This document shows positions 37,105 to 50,095 of a stretch of 64,000 nt of DNA, in pieces. Location of the stretch: NCBI RefSeq assembly GCF_023159225.1, contig NC_063161.1:73498767-73562766 (forward strand). The letters run 5' to 3'. Under the pieces are notes generated by a model. That model had not been told where the DNA came from. It searched no databases and saw nothing but the letters and a program-made list of their open reading frames with translations. This DNA comes from Perognathus longimembris pacificus. Its lineage: Eukaryota > Chordata > Mammalia > Rodentia > Heteromyidae. Each line of letters opens with the position of its first letter. Within the stretch, counting starts at the first letter, position 1. The translations under genes were made by a program, and so were the position numbers.

Positions 37105-37300
37105 TTAAAAGTGCTTTCTGTGCACAGCAGAGCATGCCTGTGATCCCAGCTGCTCGGGAGGTGGAGGCAGCTTGCACTGGCCTAGGGCAAAAACGTGAGA
37201 CTACCTGAAAACAAATGCAAAGCAAAGGACTGGGGGTGGCTCGGTGGCTGGGAGCTTACTTAACAAGAGTAAGGCGTGGGCTCAGTCTCTGGCTGGTATA
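37105..37300 (+). mobile_element. Dimeric SINE
   Basis: 'cacagcagagcatgcctgtg' plus 'atcccagctgctcgggaggt', then a diverged ID half. Confidence 0.7.
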
Positions 37301-38129
37301 AGGACTGAGCTAGGTGACAGAAGAGTTGAAGCATCAAGACACTGGTCCATGGTCAAGATCACAGAGACCAGCCGAGGGCCAGCGCTTCAGAAGCAGACAG
37401 ACCATAGCCCAGCTCAGCATATGCGATGGAAGATGGTGTATGTTACAAACCACAGTTCAAACAGGAATGTCTTGCTCGGAATAAACCAGGCAGCATCCTC
37501 CTCTCCTTTTCAAACTACACTGTACGTGTATAAGGAAAGGTCAAAATGAAACCCCTTGTGCTAAGTTAATGCTAAAAACATTGTGGGAAAATTTCCGGGA
37601 GACATTGCTAGACGCTCACTCTATGTCATGTCCTGACATGGATGTCTTAGGTGAATTAGCTGATGTGCTGCCCTAAACGAACCGTAACAGGTGCCCCCAC
37701 ACAGGGCTGCCTCGGGCAGCCAGTAACGATGTCTTTGCCAGCCAGGCTGCTCTTGCACTGGCCTCCAGTTACCGCTGCTTGGCATGACCTTGCTGTACCC
37801 TGTGAAAACGTTCCAAGACCAGGGAAAGAGAAACTGCATCTGGAAGTGAAAACCACTGGCAGGCAGAGGGCACCATGGGATGGCTATGATGAAGTGGGGG
37901 ACAGCTGATCTAGCTAACCTCTACCATCACACACTTCATTTGGTTCTCAGTAGTTTTATCATGTTATCCGATTCTGTCCACCCATGGCAGGGAAGGGTCA
38001 CTCAAGAGCAGGGGACTTTCTAGAGCAGTGCACCTCTCTTCATGGTCAGATAAACAATGTGCAGTCCCACTGCACCCCAACATGCCTAACTGGTTACTGC
38101 TGTGCTGCTGTTGTCCTGAGATCCTTCAT

Positions 38130-38455
38130 CTTTTTTATATACTGGGATTTGAACTCAGGCTTTCCTCCTTGTTAGACAGGCACTCTACCACTTGAGCCAC
38201 ACCATCCCTCTTATTTTTTGGAGGGAGGGGTTCATGTTTCTGCCAGAAGCTAGCCTCAGACCATGATTCTATTCCCTCTACCTTCTGAATAGCTGGGATT
38301 GCAGATGCAAACCACGATACTCAGTTTGTTCCTTGAGATGGGGTCTTGCTGACTTTTTGCCAGGGCTGGCCTTGAACCAGTAATCCTCCTCTTGATCTTT
38401 CCCTAGCTAAGATTACAGAAGTGATTCACTGTACCTGTGCAATTAAAAAGTTTTG
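38130..38455 (-). mobile_element. Antisense dimeric SINE
   Basis: 'atttgaactcaggctttcct', 'gttagacaggcactctacca', 'gaatagctgggattgcagat' and 'gctggccttgaaccagtaat'. Confidence 0.82.
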
Positions 38456-39317
38456 AGTTCAGGACTCCTTGTTTTCACTTTGCACTGGATCCTGTATGTT
38501 TTATAGATATAAATTAAATATAGAAACTTCCAGATCTGCACGGAGAACAGTTTTTTCTTTTGCATGAAGATATCAGAAGACAAGCTGAAGTCCCTCTTGA
38601 ACTGTTCCCTTTTAAAACATACATTTGTGCCATGCTGGTCACTCTTCAAGGAGAAGGGTACACTGGGCCACCTCCCAGGACCACAGGTCCTCCCCAGACT
38701 GACAGATGCATGCAGATCAGAGCAAACTGCCTCCAGCGGTGGGTCCTTTATAGACAAGGCTTCCACCTCGAGGGACAGACAACAATCACTTGGCTTAGAA
38801 TTTTTTTCACCCCCAAAATGTGCCCAGACCTTACTGAAAATATTTGAATCAAAATCTTCAAGGGCGTGTCAGGAATATGAATCTTTGAAAATGCTCCTCG
38901 AACACTCTTTAATGGTACCGTTGGCTAGGAGCTGAACTAGAGGCCAGCCCTGGTTTCGGTCCCTCCAGACATCACCAGACAAGGACAGAGCTTTGGTAAG
39001 CATCAAAGAAATCTGGGAAAGAACGCTGACTTGTGAATTGTTCCTCCAGCTATGAAGTTTCAGCTGTGATTACTCTGCTCTAAATCTAGCATCTCAAATA
39101 CCAAACAGAATGATCCAGAAACTTAAGAGGGAGGAAGACGAGGAACAGATCGTCGTTGACCAATACCTCCCTCAGCAATTCAATGCCCAAATCCAGACAT
39201 TCTCCAATCTCATCACTCTATATACCTTGCTGTTCCTCCATGTTCCCTGTTCCTGGAAATTTCCCATGTGGCAAACTCAGAGAATTGGATTGTACAGATT
39301 AAAGGAATTCTGTAAGC

Positions 39318-39640
39318 AAGGTATGGTGGCTTATGCCTGCTATCCTAATTAGTTGGAAGGTAGAGATCGGGGAATCAAGGCTAGGCCAGCCCAAGCATAC
39401 AAAGTTCTTCAGACCCCATCTCACTCAGTGGCCAGGTTCAGTGGGGAGCACCTGTCCCTCCCAGCGTCACAAGCACAAGTAGCAGAACCATGGCCCAAGC
39501 CAACCTGGGCATACAGCCATGCACTATCTCTAAAATAACCAATGCAAAAAGGGGCTGGAAGTGTGGCTCAGTGGTGAAGTGCCTGCTTCGCAAGCGAGAG
39601 GCCCTGAGTTCAATCCCAGTATTGAGAAGAAAAAAGAAAG
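39318..39640 (+). mobile_element. Dimeric B1-ID-type SINE with extra B1-like piece
   Basis: 'aaggtatggtggcttatgcc', then 'ggctggaagtgtggctcagt' and 'gccctgagttcaatcccagt', with an A-rich tail. Confidence 0.85.
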
Positions 39641-40399
39641 GAACTCAGTAGTCTCCTGAATATCCTCAAACTACAGAGAACTGAAGAGTGGAAAGGTCAA
39701 GGTTCACCATTCTCAATATCCCAAACCTGCATCGTCCTGGCAAACTCGAGGGGCCTCCGACTGCCAGGTGGGGCGGGAGCTGCAGCCACACTGGACGTTC
39801 TGGCTTCCTCCAGAAAAATGCAAGCAGGGCCACCTGCTGTGTGTTGCTTTTCTTTTTTCTTCTAAAAAAAAAATGTGACTTCAAACAGTCCTGTTCCAAA
39901 TTCCATGAATCATCTCTAAATTTAGAAGTCGGCTCCCCATTCTCACTGCCTGTTCTGAGCTGTAAATAGCACTCTTCTTCAGCATTCGTGAAGGAATCCT
40001 GGCCCCAAACTTTGACTTGGCGGCTCCCGCTCCCTGAGAGGTGAACAGGAAAACACTCCCACACTTGGCACACCAGCTCCCACTGCGTGCGGCCCAACAA
40101 AGCACTGGTTCAGGAGACTCTGCCAGAGTCAAAAGATGCCCCTGGTCCTACAAGGAGAGCAGAGGCACTCAGCTCAGCCAGCCCCCACCTTCTGCATTTC
40201 TGGAAACCTTGGTTATTTGTGATTCTCTTGATGAGAGCCATTTGGACTGGAGTGAGGTAGAATCTCAATGTTTCATTCCTCTGATGCTAAAGGTGTTAAC
40301 TGTACCCCCCGCCGCCACCCCCCACCCCCCACTTACAAGCCATGTGAACTTCATTTGAAAGGATTCACTTCATTCCGTCTTGGTTTTCCTTCTGAAATC

Positions 40400-40640
40400 C
40401 TGTGGTTTGAACTCAAGGCTTCGTATGTGCTAGGCAAGCGCTCTACCGCTTTAGCCACCTGCCTAGTCAATTTTCCTTTAGTAATTTTTCTTTCATTTTC
40501 CTTGGTCTGGCCTTGGATCTTGATCCTCTTATCTCTGCTTTGCTGAGAGGACTGGTTCGTGCCACTGTGGGTAGCTTTTTTGCTGAAATCAGGTCTTCTT
40601 TTTTTACTACGCCAGCCTCTAACTATGATCCTCTGGTTGT
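40400..40640 (-). mobile_element. Antisense dimeric SINE
   Basis: 'ggtttgaactcaaggcttcg', 'tgctaggcaagcgctctacc' and a decayed B1-like half. Confidence 0.72.
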
Positions 40641-40884
40641 GTGCTTCAAGATTAATTGGGTCTTGTGCGGTTAACTAAAGGTTTGGCATTCTTGTATATA
40701 TACTTTCAAAGACTCGACTCCATGGTTTCTCCATCCCTTGTGCTGTTTGTTCAGATTCTGTTTCATTACTTTCAGCGCTGACCTTAACTATTTTTTGCCT
40801 CCTGCTTTTGGGTTTGGTTTGTTTGTATATTCCTGAGATCTTAAGCTAGTTGGTAGGTTATTTGAGGTGTCTATATGTTCTGGA

Positions 40885-40955
40885 AGAATTCTTGGTGGTA
40901 TTGTGGTTTCAACTTAGGGCAGTATGTTTGCTGGCAGGTGCTCTACCACTCTCTA
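40885..40955 (-). mobile_element. Decayed ID-like half, antisense
   Basis: 'ctggcaggtgctctaccact' marks the tRNA-like core. Confidence 0.6.
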
Positions 40956-41409
40956 AGCTTGGGTATTTAGCGTGAGCAGTCTTAGCTACTTCCTTCTTAG
41001 AACTACTTTTGATTTCTGCTTATAGTCTCCAAGTGACAAATTTATTCCAGAATGTAGCATCTTAACACGATTATTTTGTTCACAGTTCTGTGGGTGAGGA
41101 CATTGGGGAAGTTCTCTCCTGTGATGGTACCAGGTGGGGTGCAGTTCACAGGAAGGCTGGGCCAGGCTGGACAGCCAAGCCGCACCTCACACAGGGGTGT
41201 TGATGCTGACTGCCTCCTGGAAGCAAGGTGGGGGCTGACACCCCACACGTAGCCACTCCAGCAAGAGGCTCTTAGGGCAGTCTGACTTTTTAGGTGACAG
41301 ACTCCTTTCCCTCCTTCCATCCTGGGAGAACAAGGTGGAAATGTCACAATCTTCTCTGCTCTAGCCAAGACACTCGTCTGTTCTCACTGCATTCTCTTAG
41401 TTAAAGCAG

Positions 41410-41587
41410 CCTGCAGTCTGAGTGCCCGTGCCAACACAAGGGGACATAGAACCCATTTTTCAATAGGAGAATCAAGTCTTCTTCGGACATCTCTGCAGAC
41501 TTGAGTGAAAGGCAGGGCAGTAGCGGATCACAAAGTAGAGACATTAGGGAATGAGCTTTTCAAGCTCAACTTTCGACTTCAATGGGA
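41410..41587 (+). repeat. Copy A of a 160-180 bp repeat pair
   Basis: Starts 'cctgcagtctgagtgcccgt' and ends near 'tttcgacttcaatggga'. The same text, slightly diverged and with one short deletion, recurs at 43459-43616. It may be antisense MaLR-like DNA or a local duplication. Confidence 0.8.
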
Positions 41588-42589
41588 GGTGTGTGTGTGT
41601 GACTGCCTCAGCTCTCCACCCAAGTGTGCTCTCATGACCTGACCCCACTCACCTCCCCCTCTCCACACATCATCCGTCTTCTGTCGCAGACCAACACTCA
41701 GTTCAGGGGATGCCCCTCACCTCGGAGCACCACAGCCTGCCGACAAGACAGAGAAAAGAGAGCAAGTCCAGGACGCAAAGGTAGAGCACTAGGATGTCTC
41801 ATACATCCACAGGAACAAGGTATAAGTTCTGTTCTTTTTGTGCATGTGCTGAGTACATGCTCAGGGAACTTCACCTGCATGTGGAGTTAATTTTATGCTA
41901 TCCCTCAGGCTGACAATGGTTATAGCCATCTTTTTCACCTGCTTTCTTCCTATGTCTTAAGTGGCAGCTAAGCTCTCTACCTACCTACACATGCCAGCTT
42001 CTAGGCTCTGCTGTTCCCAGGAAGAATCATCTGGATTCTAGCTTGCTACTTGGCGGTGGAGCTGGTGGTTCATTAAGGGGGACTTATTTCAATAAGGTAG
42101 AAGGTAGGGATCTAGCAGGCTCACCTTTTGCACTTTGGCACTTGCAGGATCCAACAGACAATTCCAGAAACACAGGGGATCCCTGTTCCCTTGTCTTTAA
42201 CTGATGGATGAGGAAACTGACCCAGAGCAAGTAAGCAACTTCCTTGATACCACACAGCCTACAATATGGGAAGCCAAGGTCAGCACACAGGGGGGTGTCT
42301 GCAGCATGGGTGTGTGCCCTCAGAATACATTAGCTCCCATCCGCCCACGGTCTCCACAGCCTCCTCCCTTCCGTGCTTGTGTCCCAGCTCCATAACCCTG
42401 CTGGCGGCCTTTCACCAATTCACTGAAAACCCAGTGTTCCTGGGCAGCCAGGTGCACAATCTGCCAACCTAAATGTAAAGGTCCATTTCCCTGGTGAGGT
42501 GGGGGCGGGGGTGGGAACACTGGGCCCTGGCAATGCAATGCTGTCCTCTGTGGTGGGTATCTGCCAGGTTGTCATCAGACACAGAAACC

Positions 42590-43085
42590 CTGGAATGAAG
42601 CTTCATTGCGTAAAGCTGCAAAACCTTGGTGTGTGCCCAAGCCCCTTTAAACATCCAAGGTGCTGTGGGCAGATGTGACCATGGTAATTGATGCTCAGGA
42701 GATACTCATGCTCTGACCACTTTTCGTGTAAGCCAAAAAATGTGAAGGAGCGCTTACTGGGGCCCCTGTTGAATAACAAGCCGCCTGAGGAAGCTCGCCA
42801 TGGGTGCGTTATGATCACATCTGCACAGCTTGGAGAGAGGCTGGTGGGGAGGAAAAACCAGCAGCTGTTTTTCGAGAAATTAATTTCTCTCCCTGCAGTG
42901 ATCAGTCCTGGTTAAGCGAGGGAATCAAATCATCTAAGTTACTTCTGCTGGGAAGGTCGGCTGCTTGGAATCCTGATGAAGAATAGCACAATGGTACCGT
43001 TTAATTTAAAACCTACATCTGCTTCACGTAGCATTCATAATGATGGTGCTTGACACTTACGCAGTATCCAAGGATGTCAAGATCT
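42590..43085. other. Candidate conserved non-coding element
   Basis: Repeat-free; includes 'gagaaattaatttctctccc', a palindromic AT core, then 'gtgatcagtcctggttaagc' and 'caatggtaccgtttaattta'. Several CpGs are retained. Confidence 0.4.
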
Positions 43086-43425
43086 CTGAAAGCATTAATG
43101 ATCTACCTTTGGGGACCCAACAGAGAAGCAATGTTTGGCTCCTAATTCTTCACACGGACTTGGAAAGAAAAACTTGAGTCCAACAGCCACAATTCCCAAC
43201 TGATGATTGCATATGAACCAGTGCTTCCTCTCAAGTTGTGTAGGACACAGCATCAACTGTGGGTAGACAAATACGTCACACCGTCGGCACCAGGGTATCA
43301 GGAGCACCCAAGAAAAGAACTCATTTGTTCTCACTGCATCATAAGATATCACAAGGAATGTACACACTGCCCTACTATGTAACTGTACCCTTTCTGCACA
43401 ACACCTTGTCAAAAAATTTGTGTTC

Positions 43426-43455
43426 AATAAATAAATAAATAAATAAATAAATAAA
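43426..43455 (+). repeat. (AAAT)n microsatellite
   Basis: Seven ATAA-type units ending just before repeat copy B at 43459. It may be the tail of a retroposed element. Confidence 0.93.
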
Positions 43456-43458
43456 CAA

Positions 43459-43616
43459 CCTGCAGTCTGAGTGCCCATGCCAACACAACCCATTTTTCAA
43501 TAGGAGAATTGAGTCTTCTTCAGACATCTCTGCAGGTTTGGGTGGACTGCACTTGTGAGTCCCAGAGAGACATTAGGAAATGGACTTTTAAAATTCAACT
43601 TTCAATTTCAATGGGA
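43459..43616 (+). repeat. Copy B of a 160-180 bp repeat pair
   Basis: Starts 'cctgcagtctgagtgcccat' directly after an AAAT microsatellite and ends near 'tttcaatttcaatggga'. It lacks about 13 bases (ggggacatag-type) present in copy A. It is about 2.05 kb from copy A in the same orientation. Confidence 0.8.
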
Positions 43617-43639
43617 TCTTTTGTATTACTGTCTCCTCT

Positions 43640-45505
43640 GCTATTCACCACGTCCAAAGGTAAATCAATAAAGACCATGGGCTTTCTGCCATTCCTTTTT
43701 GAGAAAACCACTTTTATTCGCTTCCAACTGCCTGGTCTGCATATAGTAGCCTTCTACAAGACAGTCCTCCATACTGAACTAACAAGTTTGGGTGGGAGAG
43801 ACAGAATGAAACACAGGTACATACTGAGCCAGTGCTCTACATGCCACAGTTTACCATTCATGTTCATATCTATGACCTCATTTGCATATATATCTCCTAC
43901 CATCTTATATGCTTTCTACTTCTGGTTCAAACTCAACTTTCTATTTACCCTCATTCCCAGTGAGGGCAACAGCCCAGCTGCCTGGTCTACATGGAGTTGG
44001 ACTTGAGGGCAGTGTGGATTATGCAGGATGGCTGGGCACTTGCTGTGGCCACTACATCACCCAAAGCCAGTCACTCGCCATTAGGGTCCTTCAGTGGACA
44101 TTTCTCCTCCATTCTGAACAATGAGAACACATCATAATAATGATCATGACTTTCTCAACACCTCCTCTCTCACTGACAATCTGTCTGTGCTTCTCAGATA
44201 GCATCCACAATCCGTACCCCACAGCAAGAACAGAGGCTTATACTTACCCAGATTCAGAGTCTGGCAAAGGCTAAGGTAGAGCTATATCTTCCCCAATCCA
44301 TACCTGTTCTGGTGCTACCAGAATATGATGCTACCAGCAGCTACCACTGAATTCAGGCCCACTCCCATGTGGATGTTCCTATACCAATATTCTTCTTTTC
44401 TCAATGAGGTGCCTTTATGGAAACCCTGCCCATTAATGTTAGACACTGGTCTGATGATAAAACTACAATAATAATAATAATAATAATAGCTATAATAATA
44501 CAGAACAAAGAGGAGCCCGGGCATCTCTTTTCTGAGCCCAGAATATATACCTAACTAAAAAGCATCGTGTTCAGTTGGACACATTCAGAGGAAAAGAACT
44601 GAATCATGTTCAAACCAAAGAAGTATGGTGAGTAGATGAAATAGTGGATGAGGAGTCGGAAACGATGGATGGATGGACACATGTATGGTTATAACACAAA
44701 GTTAGGCTGGCCTGTGACATCTGCTTATACGTAATGGGAAGCCAGGAGAGTAAACCGCCTATATTTTCAGGATCGATATTTGCCAAATAATAGTTGGAAA
44801 TTACAGACATGCTAGTTCAGATCCTTATGGATCAACTGCTAATAGTGGGGTAGGCTTGGCCTTAGTTCTCAGCACTATTGTGAAGATGAAATGAAGTACC
44901 TATGCAGGCAATCGCTAGTATCCCCTGTTCAGCACTAAGCAGGAATCAGTTCGTTTTCCTGCTCCTCTCACTGCCACCATAGGCCTGTGATGTACATGGA
45001 AGTCTGGACCTCCCGCCCTTTAAATAAGGACACATTTCCAAGAACAAGCAGTCCCGAGCTGTGAAAGTTGCCCCACTGTGTCTCGTAGTCCAAAGTGTTC
45101 TGCCATCCTTCTGCCTAAGCTGGGCCCTTGGGGATGCAGTTTCCCTTCGGTGAGGGATGCTCACCACAGGCAGGGCTCAACTGCCAGCTCCCAGGCACGC
45201 TGAAGATTCCGCTGGCTTTCTTCCATGATCCCATTTTCTAGGGTGCTGTACAAAAGGCATCAGCAGAGTTCCGTGTCCATTGAACACCATTTTCTTCACG
45301 GTTCCTGTGTCTCAGCAGGAAGGATGCTGTGATAGTTCTCTAAGGATGATGAGCACTGAGGGGCAGCATTGTACCCTGTGTGTGGGAAGATCTGCACTTG
45401 GGCTGCAGCTTCCTAGCAAGACTTGCTGAGCACCACGGACAAACAAGAGGATGCCCAGGGAGTGAGCCACAGTTGCTGACAGGTGGTAGGACTGAGAAAA
45501 ATGGA
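43640..45505. other. No gene seen
   Basis: Unique DNA with an (AAT)n microsatellite. The 165-codon plus frame at 43509-44006 begins inside repeat copy B and has no domain. Confidence 0.5.
44466..44490 (+). repeat. (AAT)n microsatellite
   Basis: About eight AAT units, then a partly degenerate continuation to 44500. Confidence 0.9.
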
Positions 45506-45507
45506 AA

Positions 45508-45650
45508 TTGTGGCTGGATGTGGTGGCCCACGCCTACAATCCTCCCTATTTGAGAGGCAAAAGATTGGGAGAATCAAAGTTCAAGGCCAGCCAAGGCAAA
45601 AAGTCCAAGAGATCCCATGACATGCTTGGCATGACAACTCACCTTTAAGG
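45508..45650 (+). mobile_element. B1-like SINE
   Basis: 'gctggatgtggtggcccacg' plus 'cctacaatcctccctatttg' and 'caaggccagccaaggcaaaa'. Confidence 0.75.
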
Positions 45651-46529
45651 GAAGCTGAGTTTCAGTGGCAGGAGCAAGATGAGAAAAGATGTGATGGCTG
45701 TGCAGAACAACAGGAAACTGGGAGTGCTGAAGAGCAGATGTGGAAGACACATGCAAGGTCACGGAGAGGAGAGGTCCAGGAGGACCTGGGTACCTGGGGT
45801 CTAGAAGTTCTGTTGAGGAAACTACAACTTATGATAACAATAGGAAATGCCTTGGGGCATGGCTTGTTTTGTTTCCGTAGCAGCAGCAACACATGTATAG
45901 GCATACATGGGGGCTAAGGCACTCTGTCTTCTCTAAAACACACATTAGAAGCACTGCAGCTACAATCATCTGTTATCAGTCCTTGGTACCAGTGATTTAC
46001 CAAACCTCATGTGCCACTAAATGGGAAATGAAAGCACAGCATCTAAGTCCCAAGACTGAGGCAGGGCACTGAGGTGGGAACCATAGAGCACTGCCTGCCA
46101 CTTGGGGGATGGAGGGCAAAGAGAGCAATCATGAGAGCCTCCAACTGTGGTCCACATCCAGCTATGTAACAGTTGGGAGGCCAGTGGTGGGAGTGTGATG
46201 AGGGTTGGAGTACATGCTACTCTCATAAAGCTATACACGGATGGCGCTTGCCAAGCCTTCCAAACCACAATCCAAACGTTTAGGGAAAAGCATACACAAG
46301 ACCCACTGTGGGTCATTCTGTCTGTATGACAAAGTATCCACATGACCACTTAGGGACATCACTCGCAATCCTGGCTTTATATCTTTTGCCAGTGGACATT
46401 GTAACTAGCATTAGCATTGGCACTCTGGACCTTTCTCCTAGTCCCTCTAAGCAATGCTGGAATCTGAAATCTTGCTTTTCATCACCCATCCCTCCTCTAC
46501 TCCCCTGGCTATGCATTCTCATTTCAGTG

Positions 46530-46800
46530 TTATCTGACTCCATTTTCCATTTCTATAATGAAACACCTAAGGTTGAATGCTTTGTAAAGAAAACTGGTTC
46601 ATATGGCTCAGTTCTGGAGGTTCAAGAGGATAGCTGTGGTGTGGATCTGGTGAGGGCCACATGGCAGATGGTTACCAAGGGAACACCCCAGGACAGAATT
46701 CATTGTGTGAGGTGGGATATGGAAAGGGCCAGTAAAAATTTCCTACTGCGACTTAGGATTGGCAAGAGCCAGCAAGGAACCATCCTAGCACTCTGATCAA
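46530..46800 (+). mobile_element. MaLR-type repeat fragment
   Basis: 'tctataatgaaacacctaag', 'tatggctcagttctggaggt' and 'gatctggtgagggccacatg' are recognisable MaLR-like text. The 162-codon frame over it (46308-46796) is therefore not a host gene. Confidence 0.5.
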
Positions 46801-47099
46801 ATAGAAACTTAGGGTGCTAGCATGTACTCCACCTCTAAAGAGTCATAGCAAATAAATTATAGTTATACAGAAATACAGGGGAAAAAGATTTTTATCCAGC
46901 CTGCACAAGAAGACAGAAATCTGTGAAGAGGCACCCAGAGGGGTGGTCCCCTGCCATGGCTGTGATGAACAGACACAGTTGAAAGTGTACCTTCAGCATG
47001 GGGTTTAAAGGGCCCACATGGAAGAAAAGAGGAATGGGATCACACATCCAAGACAGCCACATCCACATGCAGAGAATATTCACCATGCTTCTGGATAGT

Positions 47100-49270
47100 C
47101 TGAACCATCACCAGAAACTGTGAATAACCCACCAGGGATGTCTCCCTGAGTGAACGGCTGCATCTGGCCTCAAGCCCCTTCCCAGCCCCCAAGGGCCACC
47201 ATTTTGGAAAGGAGGCAAAGAAGATCTAGGCTTCCAGAGCACCTGTCCAGGAACACCTGCTCCAGAAGTGGTACCATATCAGAAAGGGGCAAAGATACCT
47301 CAAACCTTTTATGACCCTTTTATGCCACCCACCAAAGACCAGCAGGACATAGCCCTGACCCCACAGAGGTGAACAACACAGTCAGAAGTCTTAAAAATTC
47401 CAGCCCTGCCACAGCCAGCCTAGTGCCTGAATTACAAAACCTGTAGTTTCTAAAGTTGCACTGCAAAAAAATAAGACATGTTACTAGCTCATTTCCCAGA
47501 TCAACTGAGAGTGGGAGGCTAGGTACTAGCCACACCCCCACACCAGAAAAGTCTGCAGAATCTACTTATGACTCAGCCTTGTCTGTACTCTTAATCCTCT
47601 CTGAATCCAGGCTGCAGTTGCCAGAGACACCGCCGGACTGTGAACCAAGGAATGCCTGGTACAGCCCAGATTGTGGCTAGGAGAACAGCTGCAGATCACA
47701 GTGGGAAACAAAAACAGAGACACCATGGAGCAGCTCTGGGGACACATCATCCCCCAAACACACTGATGAGAGAATTTATTTTTGTCTTTGATTTGTACTT
47801 TACACAATTGCTCATTTAATCTGTTGTTTATTTGTTCCTGATTTTGTTGTTTTTTTTTTGTTTGGTTTTGATTTTAAATTTTGTTTTGTTTTGACTCATA
47901 ACTATTTTCTCGTTGGGTACAAAACATAACCTCCTTTTCTTCGCTGTAACACCTTTCTCCATCTGAAAGTAAAGGCATATTTAGATAGTGGAACAACTAC
48001 AACTGGAAGGCATTTTAGAGTAGGTAGTGTTAGCATTTAGAAAGTCTGATATAGCTCCTCTCAACTGCAATTTTCTTCAGTGGTGTAGACCACATGGTCT
48101 CTCTTCTTTATGTCTTTTGCTTTGCAATCATTACCTGCTGCTTTTTTTTGTCATTCCTCTTCTAACTCCTCTACAACATTAGATCTCTCTTACACATAGA
48201 TCTCTATGAAAAACTACTCCTCTTCATCCTTCCCTTACCTAACAACCTCAATATTTTCCCCAATGGATAGACAAGTTTTATCATCACAGTACCTCACCAT
48301 GACTAAACTCTAATCCTATACTCTGACCCCAGATAAGCAAATCCCAACAGAGGATCAAACCATCAACTGGCTAATCAACCTATTAGGAAGATCACAGCTC
48401 CCCATAAGTTAAAACCCAAAGGGTCTCCAAATGAGCAGAACAAACCACAGAAATACAAGAAAAATGATAGGTCAAGGAAATTTAATACCCACAGTCAATC
48501 AAGGAGATAGAAGGCAGTTCTCAAAATGTACTAAGAACATTGCTGATAAATATGATTAATGAAAAGACAGAGCCTATGTAAGGCAATTTCTGAATGCAAT
48601 GAGACTAACCAAAGATTAATGGAGAATTAAAACAGAAAGCTAATTGAATTCCAAGAGTAGGGAAGGGAGTGCAATGACAAAATAGACACCCAGTTCAAAG
48701 ATCTGAGAGAAGGCACAGATAAATCAAAGGTGTAAAGAAGCCCATACAAGACCTAAAACAAAGCTTCAATAGAGATAGAAGCCCTTAAATATGACCATTT
48801 CAAAGGTAGAGAAATTCAAAAACAAAGTAAAAGTCTCAACAGCAGAATAGATTATGCAGAAAGTAGAGTCTCAGACATCATAGATAGAACAGATACATAG
48901 AGAAAAGAGATAATCATCCAGAACAAATTCAAGAAACAAGGAAGGAGTTTGCAAGAATTTCAGCACTCAATTAGAAGACCTACTTTGAGACTAATAGGTA
49001 TCAAGAAAGCAGAACAGCAGGCAACTAAAGGGATAGGAAACATGTGTAATAGAATTCTAGCAGAGAACTTCCCAAATATTTCCAAAGATAGGCCCATTCA
49101 GCTCTAAGAAGACTTTAGAACACCAAACAGACCAAATCAGAAAAGAACATCCCACCAACATGTTGTATTCCACATGGGATTGGTAGAGACCAAGGAAAGG
49201 ATACTTAAAGCTGTCAGAGAGAAAAGACCAATTACTTATAAAGGAAAACCAGTCAGAATAACTACTATAA
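47100..49270 (+). mobile_element. Degenerate LINE 5' region and ORF1-like part (HAL1/L1 type)
   Basis: About 47100-47700 is GC-richer and resembles a LINE 5' UTR ('gagtgaacggctgcatctgg', 'gggccaccattttgg'). 48500-49270 is A-rich sense-strand DNA of the LINE ORF1/HAL1 type, including 'gcagagaacttcccaaatat', 'aacaccaaacagaccaaatc' and 'acttataaaggaaaaccagt'. Many stops and frame changes leave no long frame. The match to HAL1-like ORF1 is from memory. The boundary at about 47100 is approximate. Confidence 0.62.
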
Positions 49271-49944
49271 GATTTAAGGAAATGGAAAAACCTTCCATGC
49301 TCCTAGACTGGAAGAATTAATGTCATGAAAATGATGATACTGCCCAGATCAATTTATAAAATTCAATGCAGTACCCATCAAAATTCCTACAACATTTTCA
49401 ATGAAGTAGAGAAAGCAATCCAAAAAACCATATAGAATAACAAAAGCAATCCTTAGCAGGAAGAATAGTGTCAAAGGAAAAACCTCCAAACTTCATTACA
49501 AAGCCACAGTGATGAAAACAGCCCATTACTGGAACAAGAATAGGCCTAAAGACCAGTGGAACAGAAGAGAAGATCCGGAAATGAACCTAAGACCTAAAGC
49601 CACCTAATCTTTGATAAGGGAGCCAAAATCATAGGTTGGAAGAAAGATAGCCTCTTCAATAAATGGTGCTGGTAAAATTATCTACTTATATTCAGAAAAC
49701 TGAAACTAGATCCTCATGTATCATCTTGTACCAGAATCAATTCAAAATGGATCCAAAACCTCATTGTGAGGCAAGAAACCAAGAAAATAATACAGGAAGG
49801 GGTAGGGGAGATACTAGGGCTCTGGCATAGGACAAAACTTTCTAAGTAAAGATCCAGAGTCACAAACCAAAGACAGACTGGACAAATGGGATTGCAACAA
49901 ACTTAAAAGTTTCTGCATGGCAGAGTACATAGCTTACAAGCTAT
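49271..49944 (+). mobile_element. LINE-1 ORF2 C-terminal relic, left of the ERV
   Basis: Recognisable L1 ORF2 3'-half DNA: 'cttccatgctcctagactgg', 'caatgcagtacccatcaaaa', 'ctttgataagggagccaaaa' and 'ttcaataaatggtgctggta'. It follows the ORF1/HAL1-like part abruptly at about 49270, so several kilobases of ORF2 are absent. Stops in all frames mark it as dead. It is interrupted by the ERV and resumes at 55047. Confidence 0.85.
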
Positions 49945-49950
49945 ATAAAG
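49945..49950 (+). repeat. Target-site duplication of the ERV, left copy
   Basis: ATAAAG directly abuts the first TG of the 5' LTR and matches the six bases that follow the 3' LTR. Six-base duplications are typical of class II (betaretroviral-type) integrases. Confidence 0.92.
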
Positions 49951-50095
49951 TGTTGGGGTCCATCTTCCCCCTAGATGGAAGGGGCCTGAGGCACCTCCCC
50001 CAGCTGGGGAATGCAGCCCTTCCATCCTCCCTACATTGGAATCTGGAGAAACCGGTCCGATAAGAGACCCCCGACCTAGCTGGCAGCCAGCCCCG

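Noticed and set aside
46308..46796. 162-codon plus-strand frame
   Set aside because: Its second half is MaLR-like repeat text, so not a host gene.
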